Shown: positions 12,055 to 20,216 of the stretch, piece after piece | How positions within the stretch are numbered: position 1 is the stretch's first letter | How the letters are laid out: the number at the start of each line of letters is the position of its first letter | Source: DATFJT01 sp965230755 | GTDB taxonomy: Bacteria > Bacteroidota > Bacteroidia > Chitinophagales > Saprospiraceae | Direction: 5' to 3' | Assembly: GCA_965230755.1 (NCBI GenBank) | Contig: CBDDLT010000024.1 | Span: 310,001 to 374,000, forward strand | DNA: 64,000 nucleotides | Position numbers and translations under genes: made by a program | Notes under the pieces: generated by a model | What the model saw: only the letters and a program-made list of their open reading frames with translations | Told to the model about the DNA's origin: nothing | The model's database searches: none

Positions 12055-13275
12055 ATGACGAGTAAACAGATTTATCTGGATCACAATTCTACCACTCCAT
12101 GTGACCCTAGGGTCGTGGAAAAAATGATACCTTATTTTACCGATCATTACGGTAATGCGGCAAGTCGAAACCACCCTTTTGGATGGAAGGCCGAGAAAGC
12201 TGTTGATATGGCGAGAGAACAATTGGCTGACTTAATAGGTGCCGGTCCCAAGGAAATCATTTTTACCAGTGGCGCAACAGAATCCAATAATCTGGCGATA
12301 AAGGGAGTCTTTGAGATGTATCAGCGCAAAGGTGACCATATTATTACTGTAGAAACAGAACACAAAGCAGTCATAGATACCTGTAGAAAGATTGAGAAGA
12401 TGGGAGGTAAGGTGACTTATCTCAAAGTCAATAAAAAAGGTTTGATTGACTTGAAAGAGTTAGAGGAGGCAATTACAGATCGAACGATTTTGGTATCCGT
12501 CATGTGGGCGAATAATGAGACTGGTGTTATTCAACCGATGAAAGAAATCGGGAAGATATGTGCGAAACACGGTGTGTTGTTCATGAGTGATGCAACTCAG
12601 GCAGTAGGTAAAATACCGGTTGATGTTAAAGAAACAGGCATTCACATCATGTCTTTCACTTCGCACAAGATGTATGGACCGAAGGGTGTGGGAGCGTTGT
12701 TTGTTAATAGAAAGAATCCGAGAGTGAAGGTTACTGCGCAAATAGATGGTGGTGGACATGAAAGAGGAATGAGATCGGGAACTTTAAATGTTCCGGGAAT
12801 AGTGGGGTTTGGAATGGCTGCTGAGATAGCTAAAAAAGAGATGTTTGAAGATGCGGAAAGGATATCTCGCCTGAGGGATAAGTTAGAAAAAGCCCTGGTA
12901 GAAAATTTAGAAGAAGTTGAGATCAATGGAGATGTGGATCATAGGATGCCGCATGTTACGAATATCAGTTTTAAGCATGTTGAAGGTGAAGGCCTGATGA
13001 TGACTTTCAATCAAGATATTGGGGTTTCTTCAGGATCTGCTTGTACCAGTGCTTCTTTGGAGCCTTCATACGTGCTGGTCGCTTATGGATTGGGCGATGA
13101 ATTGGCGCATTCATCCATTCGATTTAGCTTGGGGAGATTTACTACAGAAGAGGAAATTGATATTACGATAGACTCGGTGACCAAAGGAGTTAACCATATG
13201 AGAGACTTGAGTCCAATTTGGGAAATGTATAAAGAGGGAATTGATTTGCAGAGTATAGAGTGGCAACAACATTAA
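12055..13275 (+). CDS. iscS: Cysteine desulfurase IscS
   Basis: PLP enzyme of 406 residues that takes sulfur from L-cysteine for iron-sulfur clusters. The N-terminus QIYLDHNSTTPCDPRVV is the class V aminotransferase start. PLP lysine K205 lies in SHKMYGPKG. The catalytic cysteine C330 lies in the mobile loop SGSACTSASLEPSYVL. E. coli IscS has K206 and C328, so the spacing is normal. The frame is open further upstream (TTG at 11983, ATG at 12001), but a -7 promoter box at 12012 and family alignment favour the ATG at 12055. It heads the operon iscS-iscU-iscA-DUF2461. Confidence 0.96.
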   Translation: MTSKQIYLDHNSTTPCDPRVVEKMIPYFTDHYGNAASRNHPFGWKAEKAVDMAREQLADLIGAGPKEIIFTSGATESNNLAIKGVFEMYQRKGDHIITVETEHKAVIDTCRKIEKMGGKVTYLKVNKKGLIDLKELEEAITDRTILVSVMWANNETGVIQPMKEIGKICAKHGVLFMSDATQAVGKIPVDVKETGIHIMSFTSHKMYGPKGVGALFVNRKNPRVKVTAQIDGGGHERGMRSGTLNVPGIVGFGMAAEIAKKEMFEDAERISRLRDKLEKALVENLEEVEINGDVDHRMPHVTNISFKHVEGEGLMMTFNQDIGVSSGSACTSASLEPSYVLVAYGLGDELAHSSIRFSLGRFTTEEEIDITIDSVTKGVNHMRDLSPIWEMYKEGIDLQSIEWQQH

Positions 13276-13299
13276 AAAGAACAATTAGAATAATATAAT

Positions 13300-13695
13300 A
13301 TGGCATATTCAGAAAAATTATTAGACCATTTTAAGCAGCCAAAAAATGTAGGTACCTTGGACAAGACCAAGGATAATGTGGGTACCGGTCTTGTTGGCGC
13401 ACCGGAATGTGGTGACGTTATGAGACTTCAAATAGAAGTTGATGATGAGACTGGTATGATCAAAGATGCCAAATTCAAGACTTTTGGATGCGGTTCGGCA
13501 ATTGCTTCGTCAAGCCTTGCTACAGAGTGGATCAAAGGAAAAACAATCGATCAGGCTTTGGAAATTGACAACATGGATATTGTAGAAGAGTTGGCACTTC
13601 CTCCTGTTAAGATTCACTGCTCTGTCCTTGCTGAAGACGCAATTAAAGGAGCTATAGAAGATTATAAGAGGAAAAAAGAAACAAGCACCTCCTAA
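13300..13695 (+). CDS. iscU: Iron-sulfur cluster scaffold IscU
   Basis: Scaffold protein of 131 residues on which IscS builds [2Fe-2S] clusters. The three cluster cysteines are present: C37 in PECGD with D39, C64 in FGCGSAIASSS, and C107 preceded by H106 in KIHCSVLAEDAI. The chaperone-binding segment LPPVK is at 100-104 (LPPVK as in the E. coli HscA site). It follows iscS by 24 bases. The usual hscA/hscB/fdx genes do not follow. Confidence 0.97.
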   Translation: MAYSEKLLDHFKQPKNVGTLDKTKDNVGTGLVGAPECGDVMRLQIEVDDETGMIKDAKFKTFGCGSAIASSSLATEWIKGKTIDQALEIDNMDIVEELALPPVKIHCSVLAEDAIKGAIEDYKRKKETSTS

Positions 13696-13718
13696 TTAGA
13701 AACAGGATTACCAACAAT

Positions 13719-13747
13719 TATCCATTATTAATTTTTAATTATCAATT
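13719..13747. repeat. Copy of the AT-rich intergenic repeat
   Basis: CATTATTAATTTTTAATTAT words between iscU and iscA match those at 4597-4807 and 32520-32566. The repeat sits inside an operon, 60 bases between stop and start. Confidence 0.5.
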
Positions 13748-13754
13748 CAATCCT

Positions 13755-14081
13755 ATGTTAACTGTTGCAGATAGTGCGAAGTCAAAAATTGATGAAATTA
13801 AGAGTAGTTCAGCCATTGGAGATGACTATTTTTTAAGGGCTACAGTGGTGAGCGGAGGATGCAGTGGTTTAACTTATCAGTTGGACTTTGACAATGAAAT
13901 GAAGGAAGATGATCAGGTATTTGAGGACAAAGGGGTCAAAGTTGTGACCGACCTTAAGAGCTTCTTGTACTTGTGTAACAGCACCCTTGAGTTTTCAGGA
14001 GGATTGGATGGAAAAGGCTTTTTCTTTAACAACCCTAATGCCTCAAGAGAGTGCGGATGTGGTGAAAGCTTTGCCGTCTGA
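13755..14081 (+). CDS. iscA: A-type iron-sulfur carrier IscA/HesB family
   Basis: Carrier protein of 108 residues. The three conserved cysteines are C36 (VVSGGCSGLTYQL), C100 and C102 (ECGCGESFAV at the very C-terminus), which bind iron or a [2Fe-2S] cluster in the family. It receives clusters from IscU or hands them to apo-enzymes. The stop codon TGA shares its last base with the ATG of the next gene, so the two are translationally coupled. It could equally be named erpA- or sufA-like. Context with iscSU favours iscA. Confidence 0.93.
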   Translation: MLTVADSAKSKIDEIKSSSAIGDDYFLRATVVSGGCSGLTYQLDFDNEMKEDDQVFEDKGVKVVTDLKSFLYLCNSTLEFSGGLDGKGFFFNNPNASRECGCGESFAV

Positions 14082-14752
14082 TGGGAGCTTATTTTGGTGA
14101 GGACTTCTTTCCTTTTTTCTACGAGCTATCTCTGAACAACAGCAAAGATTGGTTCGATCAGAATCGAAAGAGGTACACAAAAGTTGTCAAAGAACCATTC
14201 TACGCTTTTACACAGGACCTGATTAATGTGATCAAAGAACATGATCCCGACCTGAATATTCAGGTAAAACACGCCGTTTTTAGGATCAATAGGGACATTC
14301 GCTTTGCCAAGGACAAGAGTCCTTATAACAAGCATATTTCAGCCTTTATGAGCCCAAAGGGGAAGAAAGACGGAGGATATGCCGGATTTTATTTTCATTT
14401 TGGTCTTGAAGGAAGTTATATTGGAGGAGGTGCCTACAGTCCTTCCAAGGATCAATTGCAGAAAATAAGAACCGGAATCGCCCAAGATCCGGAAACCTTT
14501 ATGAAACACCTCAATAACGCCAAGTTTAAGAAAAAATACAAAGAATTGAAGGGCGCGAAGAATAAGCGTATTCCTAAAGAGTTCAATGAAGTAGCGGAAC
14601 AATATCCTGTTCTTTACAACAAGCAATTCTACTACATGGCGGAAAGTGAGGACAATGATTGGGCTCTTAGACCAGATCTTTTAGAGTTCTGCATGGATCA
14701 CTACAAAGCCCAAAAAGATGTAGAGCGATACCTCCGGTCTTTGGTTTCTTAG
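14081..14752 (+). CDS. DUF2461 (TIGR02453) family protein
   Basis: Protein of 223 residues without signal peptide or membrane segment. The family signature is clear: FYELSLNNSKDWFDQNRKRY at the N-terminus, HAVFRINRDIRFAKDKSPY near 63-81 and GGGAYSPSKDQLQKIR near 115-130. The function of the family is not known to me. The start overlaps the iscA stop (TGATG), so in this genome it is made from the isc transcript. Whether it has a part in iron-sulfur metabolism is an open inference. Confidence 0.88.
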   Translation: MGAYFGEDFFPFFYELSLNNSKDWFDQNRKRYTKVVKEPFYAFTQDLINVIKEHDPDLNIQVKHAVFRINRDIRFAKDKSPYNKHISAFMSPKGKKDGGYAGFYFHFGLEGSYIGGGAYSPSKDQLQKIRTGIAQDPETFMKHLNNAKFKKKYKELKGAKNKRIPKEFNEVAEQYPVLYNKQFYYMAESEDNDWALRPDLLEFCMDHYKAQKDVERYLRSLVS

Positions 14753-14788
14753 AAGCTCCTCTTTTCTTATTATATCAATGAACGGTTA

Positions 14789-15634
14789 ATGATGAAAGAA
14801 CTTAAATTGCCTGAAGCACCTAATTCCATCCAGAAAGGGGTACCCTTAAAACAAGTATTGGACAAAGCTGCTATTACACAGCTAAGGGAAAACCTTCAAA
14901 TCACATTCAAAGACTTCAATAAGGAAAAATTTGTCCAGGACGCACTTTCCGGAATCGAAGAACTCACACTTAAGGAAAGGGGTTCTTGGATTGCTGAAGC
15001 TATGAAAAAATACCTGCCCAATAATTATACGAAGTCCGCTGAGATAATTTTGGACTCGCTAACACCACCATTAAAAGAAACCAGTAACCTTGGACTTTCA
15101 GGTATGTTTTACATGCCTCATGTGAGCTTCGTTGCTCAATACGGATTGGATACAGAGTACAATGATGGTTTGGATCCTTTTGATATTTCAATGAAGCTTC
15201 AGTTCGAATTGACCAAGCGGTTTACCTCGGAATTCTCCATTCGATACTTTATCATTGATCAACCCGATAGAACATTTTCTATACTTTACGACTGGATGAA
15301 GGATGCCGATCCACATGTGCGTAGACTTTGTTCGGAAGGCGCCCGGCCGAGATTGCCTTGGGCTCCGAAAATTGCGGATTTGGTAAAAGATCCAAGTCCT
15401 TCTATTCCTATCCTGGAAGAATTAAAAAATGATCCTGATTTATATGTCAGAAGAAGTGTTGCTAACCATGTTGGAGACATCGCAAAGGACAATTTGGAAA
15501 TTGCACTAAATCTGTGCGAAAGCTGGTTAAATGGAGCGTCGAAAGAATTGAAGTGGGTAATTCGACATGCTTTGAGACATCCAGCTAAAAAAGAAATCAG
15601 TGAAGCGCTGGAACTAAGGAAAAAGGCAAAATAG
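14789..15634 (+). CDS. DNA alkylation repair protein, HEAT-like (AlkC/AlkD type)
   Basis: Protein of 281 residues with helical HEAT-like repeats. DADPHVRRLCSEGARPRLPW near 170-190, NDPDLYVRRSVANHVGDIAK near 215-235 and WVIRHALRHPAK near 257-268 are the ordered motifs of AlkC-type DNA glycosylases, which excise N3- and N7-alkylated bases. It starts 36 bases after the DUF2461 gene and could share its transcript. AlkC fits better than AlkD because of the DPSPSIPILEELKNDPD segment. Together with ada in this window it gives two alkylation-repair activities. Confidence 0.85.
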   Translation: MMKELKLPEAPNSIQKGVPLKQVLDKAAITQLRENLQITFKDFNKEKFVQDALSGIEELTLKERGSWIAEAMKKYLPNNYTKSAEIILDSLTPPLKETSNLGLSGMFYMPHVSFVAQYGLDTEYNDGLDPFDISMKLQFELTKRFTSEFSIRYFIIDQPDRTFSILYDWMKDADPHVRRLCSEGARPRLPWAPKIADLVKDPSPSIPILEELKNDPDLYVRRSVANHVGDIAKDNLEIALNLCESWLNGASKELKWVIRHALRHPAKKEISEALELRKKAK

Positions 15635-15804
15635 AATAAAACTCAGCAACCATCATCCTTAGAAATCTACGTTCTAGAGCATTCTTGAGAAATTCTTAGT
15701 AAATTGAGGAAACCGAAATTGCCGATTAAAGGCAGTTAAATCTCTTCTTGGGACGATCACGCCCTATAATGTTTTACTTGAATGGTGATTAAAAAGGAGA
15801 ACCA

Positions 15805-17436
15805 ATGAAAGAGTTAGTTATAATATCGTTTTTGACCCTAATATTTGGAATCAATGCGAATGCGCAGCTCATCCATGCCGATCCCAGCAATTATAGAACT
15901 TTACTTCCAACTCTGAGTCCGGGAGATACCTTATTATTGGCTCCGGGAAATTATCCGGATCGGCTTAATATTAACGATATCAATGGAACGGCTCAACAAC
16001 GAATCGTAATAAAGGGCAGTGGAGATGCAACAGTGTTTTTGGGCGATCCTTGCTGTAATACGGTTAGCATTCGAACTTCAAGCTATGTGACAATCAGAGA
16101 TTTTAAGATAGATGGCTTGAACATCAATTACATCGATGCGGTGAAGGCGGAAGGGTCTCAAGGGAATTGGGCACACAATATCACGATAGAGAATCTATTG
16201 ATAGTAGGCCATGGAGCAAATCAACAAACCAATGGAATCAGTACCAAATGCCCGACTTGGGATTGGATCATACGTGGGTGTACAATCGATGGAGCCGGAA
16301 CGGGAATGTATCTCGGGAATTCCGATGGCGAACAACCCTTTGTCAATGGTATCATCGAGTATAATCTGATCAAGAATACCATTGGGTATAATCTACAAGT
16401 GAAGCGTCAAAATGCTGGTTCACGGAATGTTGCAGGAATGAAATTGAATGGGAAAACAATCATTAGGCACAATGTTTTTTCGAAACAGCAAAATGCTTCT
16501 TCGGGTTCGAGCTCCAGACCAAATCTATTGGTTGGTCATTTTCCTCCGTCGGGAGATGGGGTGGATGATTATTACGAGATTTACGGGAATTTCTTTTGGC
16601 AAAATCCCTCAGAGTCTTTATTTCAGGGTACGGCCAACCTTGCATTCTACAACAATATTTGTGTGAATACAGCAGGTGGTAGTGGTATATCCATCATCGT
16701 TCACCAAGGTTTTCAACCGAGAGATATACGTATTTTCCATAATACCATTGTTGGTGATCAGAACTGGGGCATTCGGTTATTGGATACGGATGCGAACTAT
16801 CAGAAATATGTCTATGGCAATGCCGTATTTTCAGATCATTCGACCCCTATAAGGATAGTAGGAAATGGCGCTTCTACGGCAAATCTTTTAGATAACACGG
16901 TAGATATGATGTCTAATGCGAATAATTACGTCAATAATTTTAGTAACAATATATCGGAGATCGACCTGTATCCTAAAGATGGCAGCTCATTGTACTCGAG
17001 CTTTATTCCCAATGATCTATTCCTTAATTATACGGATCACTCAAAGGATTTTAATTCTGATCTAAGGTCCTGGCATTTTAGGGGAGCTTATTCGGGAAGT
17101 GGAATTAATGAGGCTTGGTCCCTGGCGATTGAGAAAAAACCTAAACCCGATCCTGTAACGACCAGTATTGAAGAGCTGGATGACGAAAATGCCATTCCCA
17201 AGATTATCTTATACCCTAATCCAGGTGGTCAGAAATACACATGGTTATTGAGCGATAAGACTATATCGAAAGCTGAAATTCTGGTCACTTCATTGGATGG
17301 AAGGATTGTTTTTAAAAAGAAATATGATCACCTGAAGAATTTAAAGTTTGATATGTCGAATTGGAAGACAGGGCTGTATTTTGTTCGGATAAGTAACGGA
17401 ATATTTTCCGAAGTACTTGATCTAGTAGTACAATAG
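15805..17436 (+). CDS. Secreted right-handed beta-helix protein with T9SS domain
   Basis: Protein of 543 residues. The signal peptide covers about 1-21 (ending INANAQ). Residues about 25-380 show the parallel beta-helix pattern of polysaccharide lyases: the opening LSPGDTLLLAPGNYPDRL as in PL6/chondroitinase-B-like proteins, then IVIKGSG, SYVTIRDFKIDG, NITIENLLIVGHGA, IIRGCTIDGAGTGMYL and FYNNICVNTAG. Residues about 465-543 form a T9SS type A domain with IILYPNPGGQ. It is probably an extracellular carbohydrate-binding protein or lyase. I cannot point to catalytic residues. Confidence 0.85.
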   Translation: MKELVIISFLTLIFGINANAQLIHADPSNYRTLLPTLSPGDTLLLAPGNYPDRLNINDINGTAQQRIVIKGSGDATVFLGDPCCNTVSIRTSSYVTIRDFKIDGLNINYIDAVKAEGSQGNWAHNITIENLLIVGHGANQQTNGISTKCPTWDWIIRGCTIDGAGTGMYLGNSDGEQPFVNGIIEYNLIKNTIGYNLQVKRQNAGSRNVAGMKLNGKTIIRHNVFSKQQNASSGSSSRPNLLVGHFPPSGDGVDDYYEIYGNFFWQNPSESLFQGTANLAFYNNICVNTAGGSGISIIVHQGFQPRDIRIFHNTIVGDQNWGIRLLDTDANYQKYVYGNAVFSDHSTPIRIVGNGASTANLLDNTVDMMSNANNYVNNFSNNISEIDLYPKDGSSLYSSFIPNDLFLNYTDHSKDFNSDLRSWHFRGAYSGSGINEAWSLAIEKKPKPDPVTTSIEELDDENAIPKIILYPNPGGQKYTWLLSDKTISKAEILVTSLDGRIVFKKKYDHLKNLKFDMSNWKTGLYFVRISNGIFSEVLDLVVQ

Positions 17437-17489
17437 GAATTATTGAATTAGACAATTGTTTTCGAAAAATGAACCTTCTCATTTGAGCC

Positions 17490-17512
17490 GTGTACTTCAA
17501 TAAAAAGTACAC
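17490..17512 (+). promoter_or_regulatory. Perfect inverted repeat just before the 17516 start
   Basis: GTGTACTT (17490-17497) and AAGTACAC (17505-17512) are separated by 7 bases, and the ATG follows 3 bases later. As DNA it could be an operator for the sigma-factor operon. As RNA it is a hairpin next to the start codon. Function is inferred. Confidence 0.4.
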
Positions 17513-17515
17513 AAG

Positions 17516-18718
17516 ATGAAAACACATAAAATTCTGTTTCCGATTATATTATCTCTGTTGTTGTTGGTAGGTTCAACGCTTTTATTATCGCAACATACGG
17601 TGAAATCAGAGCACAAGCCAAAAAAGATAGAAGGGATAGCTAAAGAGGATAAGCCACTTCACTATTATCTCGAGCAATCCAAATTATGGCAAGTACTGAT
17701 CATTGAAAATCCTAAAAATGCCGAAGCTTGGCATCAATACTACAAAGCGGAAAGAGCTGCCCTACAATTGCAATACAGAGAACCTTGGGTGAACGACAAA
17801 CCCGCATTCTACAAAAAGCTATCGCCAATACTGGAAAGAGCTGAGAAACACATTTCGGATCAGTTTGAATATCACTATATGTTGGGAATGAATGCGGAGA
17901 AAAAAGAAGCAATGAAGGCTCTAAAACAGGCGTATTCAATAGATCCTGAAAGAAGTGAGACCTATGGGTGGCTGTTTACCTATAACATTCCGGAATTCAA
18001 TGAAAAAGAATGTGTAGACTTAGCCAAGAGAATGCTTAAAGCCAATACTTATAGTGATGCCAACTTAAAATGGAATTATAATGCATTACAGTCCATAGAT
18101 CAAGGTGGCCTGATTATTTCGAATGGTGACATGGATGGTCTTCCTAAATGGGTATTACAATATGGAGCAGGTGTTCGACAAGATGTATTGGTAGTGAGCA
18201 AGTGGTTTCTCGCTGATATGGATGATTACAGAGAGAAGGTATACTCAAAGTTGAATTTAGAACTTCCCGATTTGAAAAAATCGGATTTTGAAACCCTGGC
18301 TTTATATGCCGATTATCTCGCGGTGGATCTTTTAAAAAGAACCAATCAATCCGCCTATATCTCTGCAGGAACATCACTTCAGTTTTTTAAAGACAATCAG
18401 ATTGAAGACAAAATGTATTTGGTCGGCAATGTGTTAAAGTACTCCGAAGAGCCGTTTGATAATACTGCTGTCATTGAAGAAAATCTCGAGAACAAGTACT
18501 ATATGCAGTATCTTCTACAAAACTTTCAACATCATCACGAAGACGAGGTAGTTAAAAGTAGAATGAATTTGACCTATTTACCCAGTTTGGTACATTTAAA
18601 AAATCACTATGCCAAGACACAACAGGAGGAAAAACTGGCTTATTGTGATCAACTCATTGATCGAATAGCCATGGATAGTGGAAATGAAGAAGAAGTACTG
18701 GAATGGTTCAAACAATAG
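17516..18718 (+). CDS. Membrane-anchored TPR-like protein of unknown function
   Basis: Protein of 400 residues. A single hydrophobic segment at about 7-26 (signal anchor or uncleaved signal) leaves the rest outside the cytoplasm. Residues about 60-190 look like helical TPR repeats (NPKNAEAWHQYYKAERAALQ, FEYHYMLGMNAEKKEAMKAL). Near 205-245 the segment LIISNGDMDGLPKWVLQYG, followed by GVRQDVLVVSKWFLADMDDY, closely resembles the soluble part of DUF2723 glycosyltransferase-like proteins (GDNDTFPLWYLQ), here without the many membrane helices. It overlaps the ECF sigma gene by 16 bases, so the two are likely coupled. Confidence 0.75.
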   Translation: MKTHKILFPIILSLLLLVGSTLLLSQHTVKSEHKPKKIEGIAKEDKPLHYYLEQSKLWQVLIIENPKNAEAWHQYYKAERAALQLQYREPWVNDKPAFYKKLSPILERAEKHISDQFEYHYMLGMNAEKKEAMKALKQAYSIDPERSETYGWLFTYNIPEFNEKECVDLAKRMLKANTYSDANLKWNYNALQSIDQGGLIISNGDMDGLPKWVLQYGAGVRQDVLVVSKWFLADMDDYREKVYSKLNLELPDLKKSDFETLALYADYLAVDLLKRTNQSAYISAGTSLQFFKDNQIEDKMYLVGNVLKYSEEPFDNTAVIEENLENKYYMQYLLQNFQHHHEDEVVKSRMNLTYLPSLVHLKNHYAKTQQEEKLAYCDQLIDRIAMDSGNEEEVLEWFKQ

Positions 18719-19296
18719 ATAAAGAGGGTCTAACAGGGAATAGAATGATACCTAAGGATTCGAACCAAGTTTCTGATGAGCAGCTTATGCAGGGATATGT
18801 ACTGAGCAGGAATACAGAGTACTATACTTTGTTGTACAATCGATATTTCACTGTACTCAGCAAATACTTATACTGGTTGTGTGGAGATATGGAGAAGTCG
18901 AAGGATATTGCTCAGAATATTTTCGTCAAACTCTATACCAGACCGGAGTTGTTTGACCAATCCGGAAATTTTAAAGTTTGGTTGTTCAGTATCGCTAAGA
19001 ATAATTGGAAAAATGATTTGAGAAGTTCTTCTTCTCAATTGAAACTAAGAAATTCCCTGGCCCAGCTAACTCCTCACAAAGAGGATCTTGAAGAAATTGA
19101 ATTGGATCAGGGAAACGCGAAAAGGAAAATCGAAAATGCCATGATGAAGCTCTCAGAGAAACACAGAGAGGTTATCACCCTAAAATATTCTAGTAATCTC
19201 AGTATACAAGAAATGGCGGAAGTACTGAATTGTAGCTCTGGAACGATAAAATCACGACTCTTTTATGCCTTGACTAAAATGAAAAAATTAATGTGA
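18703..19296 (+). CDS. RNA polymerase ECF-type sigma factor
   Basis: Protein of 197 residues. Region 2 spans about 35-105 (YTLLYNRYFTVLSKYLYWL, KSKDIAQNIFVKLY, FKVWLFSIAKNNWKNDLR). Region 4 spans about 135-190 (LSEKHREVITLKYSSNLSIQ, EMAEVLNCSSGTIKSRLFYA) and gives the -35-binding helix-turn-helix. It directs RNA polymerase to a small regulon. The first ATG overlaps the end of the previous gene; an ATG at 18745 would remove the overlap and shorten the protein by 14 residues. The following gene, one base on, is a candidate anti-sigma factor. Confidence 0.93.
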   Translation: MVQTIDKEGLTGNRMIPKDSNQVSDEQLMQGYVLSRNTEYYTLLYNRYFTVLSKYLYWLCGDMEKSKDIAQNIFVKLYTRPELFDQSGNFKVWLFSIAKNNWKNDLRSSSSQLKLRNSLAQLTPHKEDLEEIELDQGNAKRKIENAMMKLSEKHREVITLKYSSNLSIQEMAEVLNCSSGTIKSRLFYALTKMKKLM

Positions 19297-19297
19297 T

Positions 19298-19705
19298 ATG
19301 GATGCCAATAAAATTCCCAATCGGTTTTTTGATTTACTCTCCAAGGATTATGACGATCTCACATCGGAGGAGCAAAAAATCGTCGATGATATAATGAATT
19401 CCGAAGAATTTTCGAATCTTCATTCTGTTGTTAGCCAGTTCGGTCAGGCTGATGCCGCATTGGATGGAAAGCTGAATACGGTCAAAACTCCGGGTACTAA
19501 AAAATCTCTGTTTCATCGTGTCATTCACTATCCGATTCCTCTGTATAAATTGGTAGCCTCTGTTCTCCTTTGTTTTGGAGTGTATTCTGTTTGGAACTGG
19601 CCTGGTCAGGGGAGTGAAATGTCAATCGATGGGATGAGCTCAGAAAATATTGGTATTACGGTCGATGAAGACAGTTATCCGGACGATCTGATTTTTGATC
19701 TATAA
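19298..19705 (+). CDS. Putative membrane anti-sigma factor
   Basis: Protein of 135 residues placed directly after the ECF sigma gene. About 83 soluble, acidic N-terminal residues precede one membrane span at about 86-104 (LYKLVASVLLCFGVYSVW), and a short acidic tail ends in DDLIFDL. This topology and position fit an anti-sigma factor. The zinc motif HxxxCxxC of ZAS-type anti-sigmas is absent, so sequence alone does not prove it. Confidence 0.65.
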   Translation: MDANKIPNRFFDLLSKDYDDLTSEEQKIVDDIMNSEEFSNLHSVVSQFGQADAALDGKLNTVKTPGTKKSLFHRVIHYPIPLYKLVASVLLCFGVYSVWNWPGQGSEMSIDGMSSENIGITVDEDSYPDDLIFDL

Positions 19706-19729
19706 TCGAATGAATCTTTATAGATAGCT

Positions 19730-19757
19730 ATATCTTTAGATTACATCCTAAAGATAT
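19730..19757. repeat. Perfect 10-bp inverted repeat before the GNAT gene
   Basis: ATATCTTTAG (19730-19739) and CTAAAGATAT (19748-19757) flank an 8-base loop, 3 bases before the ATG at 19761. It could be a regulator site or an AT-rich hairpin ending the sigma-factor unit. No T-run follows. Confidence 0.4.
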
Positions 19758-19760
19758 GAT

Positions 19761-20216
19761 ATGAGTGATAAGACGATAATTAGATTTGCTGAGAAAAAGG
19801 ATATCAATGATTTGGTAGAATTATGCCGTCTTCATGCGGAGTATGAGCAATCCGAGTATTCCACTGAGGACAAAGAACGTTTACTATCAGAGCAGTTATT
19901 CTCAGAACTAGCCCCTCTTCACTGTATTATTGCCGAATTGAATAATGAAATGGTCGGTTATGCCAGCTATATGAAACAGTTTTCTACCTGGGATGCTAAT
20001 TTTTATATTTATATGGACTGCCTTTTCCTGAAGGAGTCATCACGCGGGCATGGAATTGGGGCAGACTTAGTAGATAGAATCAAAATTGAGGCACGGAAAA
20101 TGGGATGCAATTTGATTCAATGGCAAACTCCTGACTTCAACATCCGAGCCATGAAATTCTACAAGAGAATAGGCGCGTTTTCTAAAACCAAAGAAAGATT
20201 CTTTCTGGAATTGTAA
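19761..20216 (+). CDS. GNAT family N-acetyltransferase
   Basis: Protein of 151 residues with the GNAT fold. The N-terminal IRFAEKKDINDLVELCRLHA is beta1-alpha1. YIYMDCLFLKESSRGHGIGA holds the acetyl-CoA-binding motif A (R-G-x-G-x-A form: RGHGIGADLVDRI). NIRAMKFYKRIGAF is motif B. It transfers acetyl from acetyl-CoA to an amine, probably a small molecule such as a polyamine (the sequence is nearest in feel to SSAT-like members). The substrate is not determined. The stop codon adjoins the convergent lipoprotein gene. Confidence 0.9.
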   Translation: MSDKTIIRFAEKKDINDLVELCRLHAEYEQSEYSTEDKERLLSEQLFSELAPLHCIIAELNNEMVGYASYMKQFSTWDANFYIYMDCLFLKESSRGHGIGADLVDRIKIEARKMGCNLIQWQTPDFNIRAMKFYKRIGAFSKTKERFFLEL

